Shown: positions 61,213-64,000 of the stretch, piece after piece
How the letters are laid out: each line of letters opens with the position of its first letter
How positions within the stretch are numbered: the stretch's first letter is position 1
Source: Achromobacter spanius
GTDB lineage: Bacteria > Pseudomonadota > Gammaproteobacteria > Burkholderiales > Burkholderiaceae_B
Direction: 5' to 3'
Assembly: GCF_002812705.1 (NCBI RefSeq)
Contig: NZ_CP025030.1
Coordinates: 4,588,001-4,652,000 of the forward strand
DNA: 64,000 nt
Translations under genes and position numbers: made by a program
The notes under the pieces: generated by a model
Databases searched by the model: none
What the model saw: the letters and a program-made list of their open reading frames with translations, nothing else
What the model was told of the DNA's origin: nothing

Positions 61213-61938
61213 ATGTGCGATTGTGCTGCTTGCGTGACCCCCTCCCCCGACTCCACCCCACGCCGTCGCCTGCTGTTGGGCGCGGCAGGTCTTGCCGCGT
61301 TCGGCGCGACCGGCTGGGCGGAAACCGCCAATGCCGAAGTCCCGTCCAACGATATTGGCGGTGACGCCGCCTTGAAACGACTGCTGGCGGGCAATACCCG
61401 GTATGCGGCCAACAAACCCAACATGCGGGACTTTTCAGCGGGCCGGGCGGCTCGCGTCAAAACACAAAAGCCGATCGCCGCGATACTCAGTTGCTCTGAT
61501 TCCCGGGTAGCGCCGGAATTGGCCTTCGACCAAAGCCCGGGCGATGTCTTCATCGTTCGGGTTGCGGGAAACTTCGTCAACGAAGATGGCCTGGCCAGCT
61601 TCGAATACGCCGCCAAGATTCTGAACGTGCCGTTGATCCTGGTGCTGGGCCACAACAACTGTGGCGCGGTGGACGCCACGATCAAAGTACTGAAAGAAAA
61701 TGCCGAACTGCCCGGCCATCTGCCCGAGCTGGTCAATGCCATCAAGCCCGCCGTGGAACGTGCCGTCAAGGGCGAACCGAAAAACCTGCTGACAGCCGCC
61801 ATCGCTGAAAACGTCCGCCAGGCCGTCCAGCGCTTGCAGACAGCTCAGCCGGTATTGCAAGGCATGGTGCAGGAAAAGAAGTTGATGGTGGCGGGCGGCG
61901 TGTACGACCTGGCCACGGGGAAGGTGACGTTGGTTTGA
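61213..61938 (+). CDS. Beta-carbonic anhydrase with Tat signal
   Basis: A 241-residue beta-class carbonic anhydrase. The zinc ligands and dyad are Cys94, Asp96 and Arg98 (LSCSDSRVAPE), His147 and Cys150 (GHNNCGAV). Before it stands a twin-arginine signal (TPRRRLLLGAAGLAAFGATG) with cleavage near AETANA, so it should act in the periplasm. The extreme N-terminus MCDCAACVT is unusually rich in cysteine. AGGAGA precedes the ATG at 61213. It should interconvert CO2 and bicarbonate outside the cytoplasm. Confidence 0.92.
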   Translation: MCDCAACVTPSPDSTPRRRLLLGAAGLAAFGATGWAETANAEVPSNDIGGDAALKRLLAGNTRYAANKPNMRDFSAGRAARVKTQKPIAAILSCSDSRVAPELAFDQSPGDVFIVRVAGNFVNEDGLASFEYAAKILNVPLILVLGHNNCGAVDATIKVLKENAELPGHLPELVNAIKPAVERAVKGEPKNLLTAAIAENVRQAVQRLQTAQPVLQGMVQEKKLMVAGGVYDLATGKVTLV

Positions 61939-62061
61939 TTGCGCAGGCTTGATCGCGCGATTTGATCCGTGCTGACACGGTCGCGGCCTTTCCTGGTGGA
62001 AGACCGCGACCGGATAGCGAAAGCGCGTGACCCCGCCTTCGCTCAGGCTTTGCCTGGTTGC

Positions 62062-63258
62062 TTACTGCTTTACCGCCAAGGGATGCTCAAAGAAGAACCG
62101 CAGCATTTCTCGCGTGGCATCCGGCCCGCTCAGGTCCGTGTACGACCCCTTGGGCGACCCGCCAGCCCAGGCGTGGCCCGCGCCGTGCACCTCCCAATAT
62201 TCCGCAACCACCTTGCCCTGCGCGTCCGTGTACACCCGCTTGGTACTGTCACGCCCTTGGTTCGCCCCTGATACGCGCTGGCTTTGCACGCGCGCATCCG
62301 TCCCGGCGCTGGCGGCGACAACCGCGCCGGCATTGGCCGGGTGCACGGTGTTATCGCGGTCACCATGAAAAACAATGGTCGGCACCGGCGTGCTGGACGC
62401 CGCCCCCGGCCGTACCCCAATACCCTTCATGGCAGACAATGCCGACGGCAGATCCTTGGCCGCGCCCGCCGCCAGGCCGGAATGCACACCCGCCGCCGCA
62501 TACAACTGCGGATAGGTATCGGCCAGAATCGCGGCCATCGCGCCGCCCGCGGACAGCCCCGCCACATAGACGCGCCGTGTATCGATGCCGTATTCGGCGA
62601 TGACGTGGCGCGTCATGTCGGCCAAGATCGACGGCTCGCCTTTGCCGGCCTGCTGATGGTTGTGCTTGAACCAGTTCCAGCACTTTTGCGGGTTGGTTTC
62701 GCGCGGCTGCACCGGATACAGCACATAGAAACCCTGTTTTTGCGCGGCGTCGTTCATGGCGGTGCCCGCCGCGAAGTCGTCAGCGTCCTGCGTGCAACCG
62801 TGCAGCATGACGACCAGTGGCCTCGCTTGCCCGTTCACGCCTGGCGGCACATACAGCTTGTAGACGCGCTGACCGGCGCTATTGCGAAACGAACCCGCCG
62901 TGAAGAAATCACCCTTCGTGGCGGAGGACTCGCCGGGCGCACGATGGGTGGGTTGGGATGTCGGAGCGGCGTCCTCGTCCCGTGCCGGGGACGGCGCGGC
63001 GGCGGCGGCGGATGAGGCGCTTTGGGACGACGACGCGGAAGCATTGCGGGCCGAGTCCGCAGCTTTCGGCGACGACGCGGGCACCTCGCGCGCCTCGACG
63101 TCAATCACATCGGCCTCGTCATAGCGCGGCGCGGCGGATGCCGCCGTGGGCTGCACGCCCATCAAAGCGGCTTGAATGGCGGCGGTGGCCGCGGCCAGGT
63201 TGCCGGAACGGGTAAGCCGCGTGGCTTGGCTCATCAGTTGCTGAAATTCTGGGTGCAT
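62062..63258 (-). CDS. PHB-depolymerase family esterase (type 1 catalytic domain)
   Basis: A 398-residue protein. The first about 110 residues are a low-complexity Ala/Ser/Pro region with no clear signal peptide. The catalytic domain has the oxyanion loop MLHGCTQDADDFAAGT, nucleophile Ser236 (AGLSAGGAMA), acid Asp302 or Asp300 (HGDRDNTV) and His362 (GAGHAWAGG). Relatives hydrolyse short-chain polyhydroxyalkanoates or feruloyl/acetyl esters. The missing signal suggests an intracellular depolymerase, though this is uncertain. A CopG-like gene lies 29 bp upstream on the same strand. Confidence 0.87.
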   Translation of the reverse strand: MHPEFQQLMSQATRLTRSGNLAAATAAIQAALMGVQPTAASAAPRYDEADVIDVEAREVPASSPKAADSARNASASSSQSASSAAAAAPSPARDEDAAPTSQPTHRAPGESSATKGDFFTAGSFRNSAGQRVYKLYVPPGVNGQARPLVVMLHGCTQDADDFAAGTAMNDAAQKQGFYVLYPVQPRETNPQKCWNWFKHNHQQAGKGEPSILADMTRHVIAEYGIDTRRVYVAGLSAGGAMAAILADTYPQLYAAAGVHSGLAAGAAKDLPSALSAMKGIGVRPGAASSTPVPTIVFHGDRDNTVHPANAGAVVAASAGTDARVQSQRVSGANQGRDSTKRVYTDAQGKVVAEYWEVHGAGHAWAGGSPKGSYTDLSGPDATREMLRFFFEHPLAVKQ

Positions 63259-63287
63259 GGGGTGACCTTTGAAGCGGCAATAACGTG

Positions 63288-63710
63288 TCAGCGGATGCGC
63301 TGACTCAGGGCAGCCTTGACGGCGGGGCTGGCGTGCAAGGCCCCCAATACCGTCACGGATTCAATCGTGGCCAACGCCAACTCGGGCGTCACGTCCGGCG
63401 CAATGGTCGCCAGCCCCAGGATCCGGATCTGCAACATTTCACCGGCCGCTTGAACCGCGAGCAGATCGTCGACCGTGTAGTGCTGAATACCCAACACCAG
63501 TGTTTTCCGGCTGACCGCCTGCCGCACGGCATCGCCATGGGCGGCAAGCTGGTTGCGGATGGCGGTGCGGATCAGGTCGGTCCGGTTGGCGTAGAAGCCC
63601 TCTTGAACCAGAAGATCAATCTGGCCCAGGTCGACATAACCCAGGTTGATCGTGATCTTTTCGTCTGAGGGCTTGGGAGCGGAAGCGAGGCGTGGGGGAC
63701 GTGGAGGCAT
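63288..63710 (-). CDS. CopG/ribbon-helix-helix-type protein
   Basis: About 140 residues. The middle (KITINLGYVDLGQIDLLVQE, then YANRTDLIRTAIRNQLAAHG) is a ribbon-helix-helix DNA-binding pattern; the rest (LVLGIQHYTVDDLLAVQAAGE) is a C-terminal domain of unknown kind. Start at 63710 (MPPRPPRL), with an ATG 8 codons earlier also possible. It lies just upstream of the esterase gene on the same strand, so it may regulate PHA use. Confidence 0.8.
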   Translation of the reverse strand: MPPRPPRLASAPKPSDEKITINLGYVDLGQIDLLVQEGFYANRTDLIRTAIRNQLAAHGDAVRQAVSRKTLVLGIQHYTVDDLLAVQAAGEMLQIRILGLATIAPDVTPELALATIESVTVLGALHASPAVKAALSQRIR

Positions 63711-63837
63711 GGAACAAAGCATAAAACCATCCAAGTGGATGGCCTATGGATGTTTCAACTTGATAGACCTTCGAACGCCAATCTGGGCGACGCGGATCTG
63801 TCCCTAAGTCCTTGAAATAACGAGAAGTTATGAAACC

Positions 63838-63874
63838 GCATAAGGAAATGCCCACATAGGGAATTTACTTATGC
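63838..63874. promoter_or_regulatory. Imperfect 16-bp inverted repeat
   Basis: Arms gcataaggaaatgccc (63838-63853) and gggaatttacttatgc (63859-63874) pair with two mismatches around a 5-nt loop, between the CopG-like gene and the next LysR gene. It could be the LysR operator. Confidence 0.45.
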
Positions 63875-63940
63875 CTTTTAACTATTTGCAGCGCGCATAC
63901 TTGCCGGGTCAGAATTCGCGCTGAGCATAAAGCACCCCAG

Positions 63941-64000
63941 ATGGAACTTCGCCAACTCGAGGCCTTCGCGGCCGTCATGTCTACAGGTAGCGTCACCGCT
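63941..64000 (+). CDS. LysR-family regulator, partial (5' end only)
   Basis: The window ends 20 codons into this gene. The start MELRQLEAFAAVMSTGSVTA is a typical LysR N-terminus just before the recognition helix. Nothing more can be said about its target. Confidence 0.75.
   Translation, partial: MELRQLEAFAAVMSTGSVTA

Noticed and set aside
1..64000. tRNA, rRNA, CRISPR arrays, transposases, prophage genes
   Set aside because: Looked for by eye; none recognised. A tRNA or weak IS remnant could still be missed without covariance or profile searches.

Overview
The window is GC-rich, densely packed DNA from a betaproteobacterium. Achromobacter/Bordetella-type Alcaligenaceae is the best guess: there are two Bug (TctC-type) periplasmic receptors, many LysR regulators beside small catabolic units, a Wsp chemosensory operon and a three-subunit gluconate-2-dehydrogenase-type complex. 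The genus is inferred from gene content and style, not proven. No rRNA, tRNA, CRISPR array, transposase or phage structural gene was recognised.

Layout. Positions 1-4000 hold a minus-strand Wsp surface-sensing operon (wspA, wspB, wspC, start of wspD). Next come an amidase, a LysR/MFS divergent pair, and a DinG/XPD-type helicase with a nuclease-like N-terminus translationally coupled to a FAN1-type VRR-NUC nuclease (8.4-12.4 kb). The gluconate-dehydrogenase-type operon lies at 12.9-16.7 kb, followed by a VapBC pair (17.7-18.3 kb) and a TetR regulator divergent from a metallo-beta-lactamase-fold hydrolase with two palindromic operators between them. Positions 20-27 kb carry redox and stress genes: a FAD protein, a tautomerase, SDRs, two Hsp20 chaperones and an Old Yellow Enzyme with its TetR. 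A carnitine module (BCCT transporter, CntA, CntB) spans 28.3-32.0 kb. An AT-rich insert with a lone ABC exporter follows (32.1-34.1 kb). Then come MazG, SDR/LysR, an EamA-GST-SDR-TetR operon, and a hydrolase/MerR pair (34-41 kb).

Positions 41.1-42.2 kb hold a RES/Xre-type toxin-antitoxin locus whose toxin is broken. At 42.3-46.1 kb lies a MetR-like regulator divergent from an FMN reductase, MesX and MesD, which together look like an oxygen-dependent, folate-independent methionine synthase unit. A low-GC gene at 47.6-49.3 kb encodes an unrecognised protein with a plausible PD-(D/E)XK nuclease core and is the best candidate for something undescribed. guaB-guaA follow. The last 11 kb carry a DUF2239 protein, a membrane HdeD-like/papain-like fusion, a DCC thiol oxidoreductase, a LysR-Bug-hydroxyacid dehydrogenase cluster, an Imm1-like protein, two tiny co-transcribed genes, an Isc-type ferredoxin, a Tat-exported beta-carbonic anhydrase, a PHB-depolymerase-like esterase with a CopG-like protein, and the start of another LysR gene.

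Most units are small regulator-plus-catabolic cassettes typical of a soil or opportunistic generalist. The AT-rich ABC gene, the broken RES toxin, the fused TetR/HTH tails at 27.9 kb and the nuclease-like gene mark places where DNA has been gained or lost.
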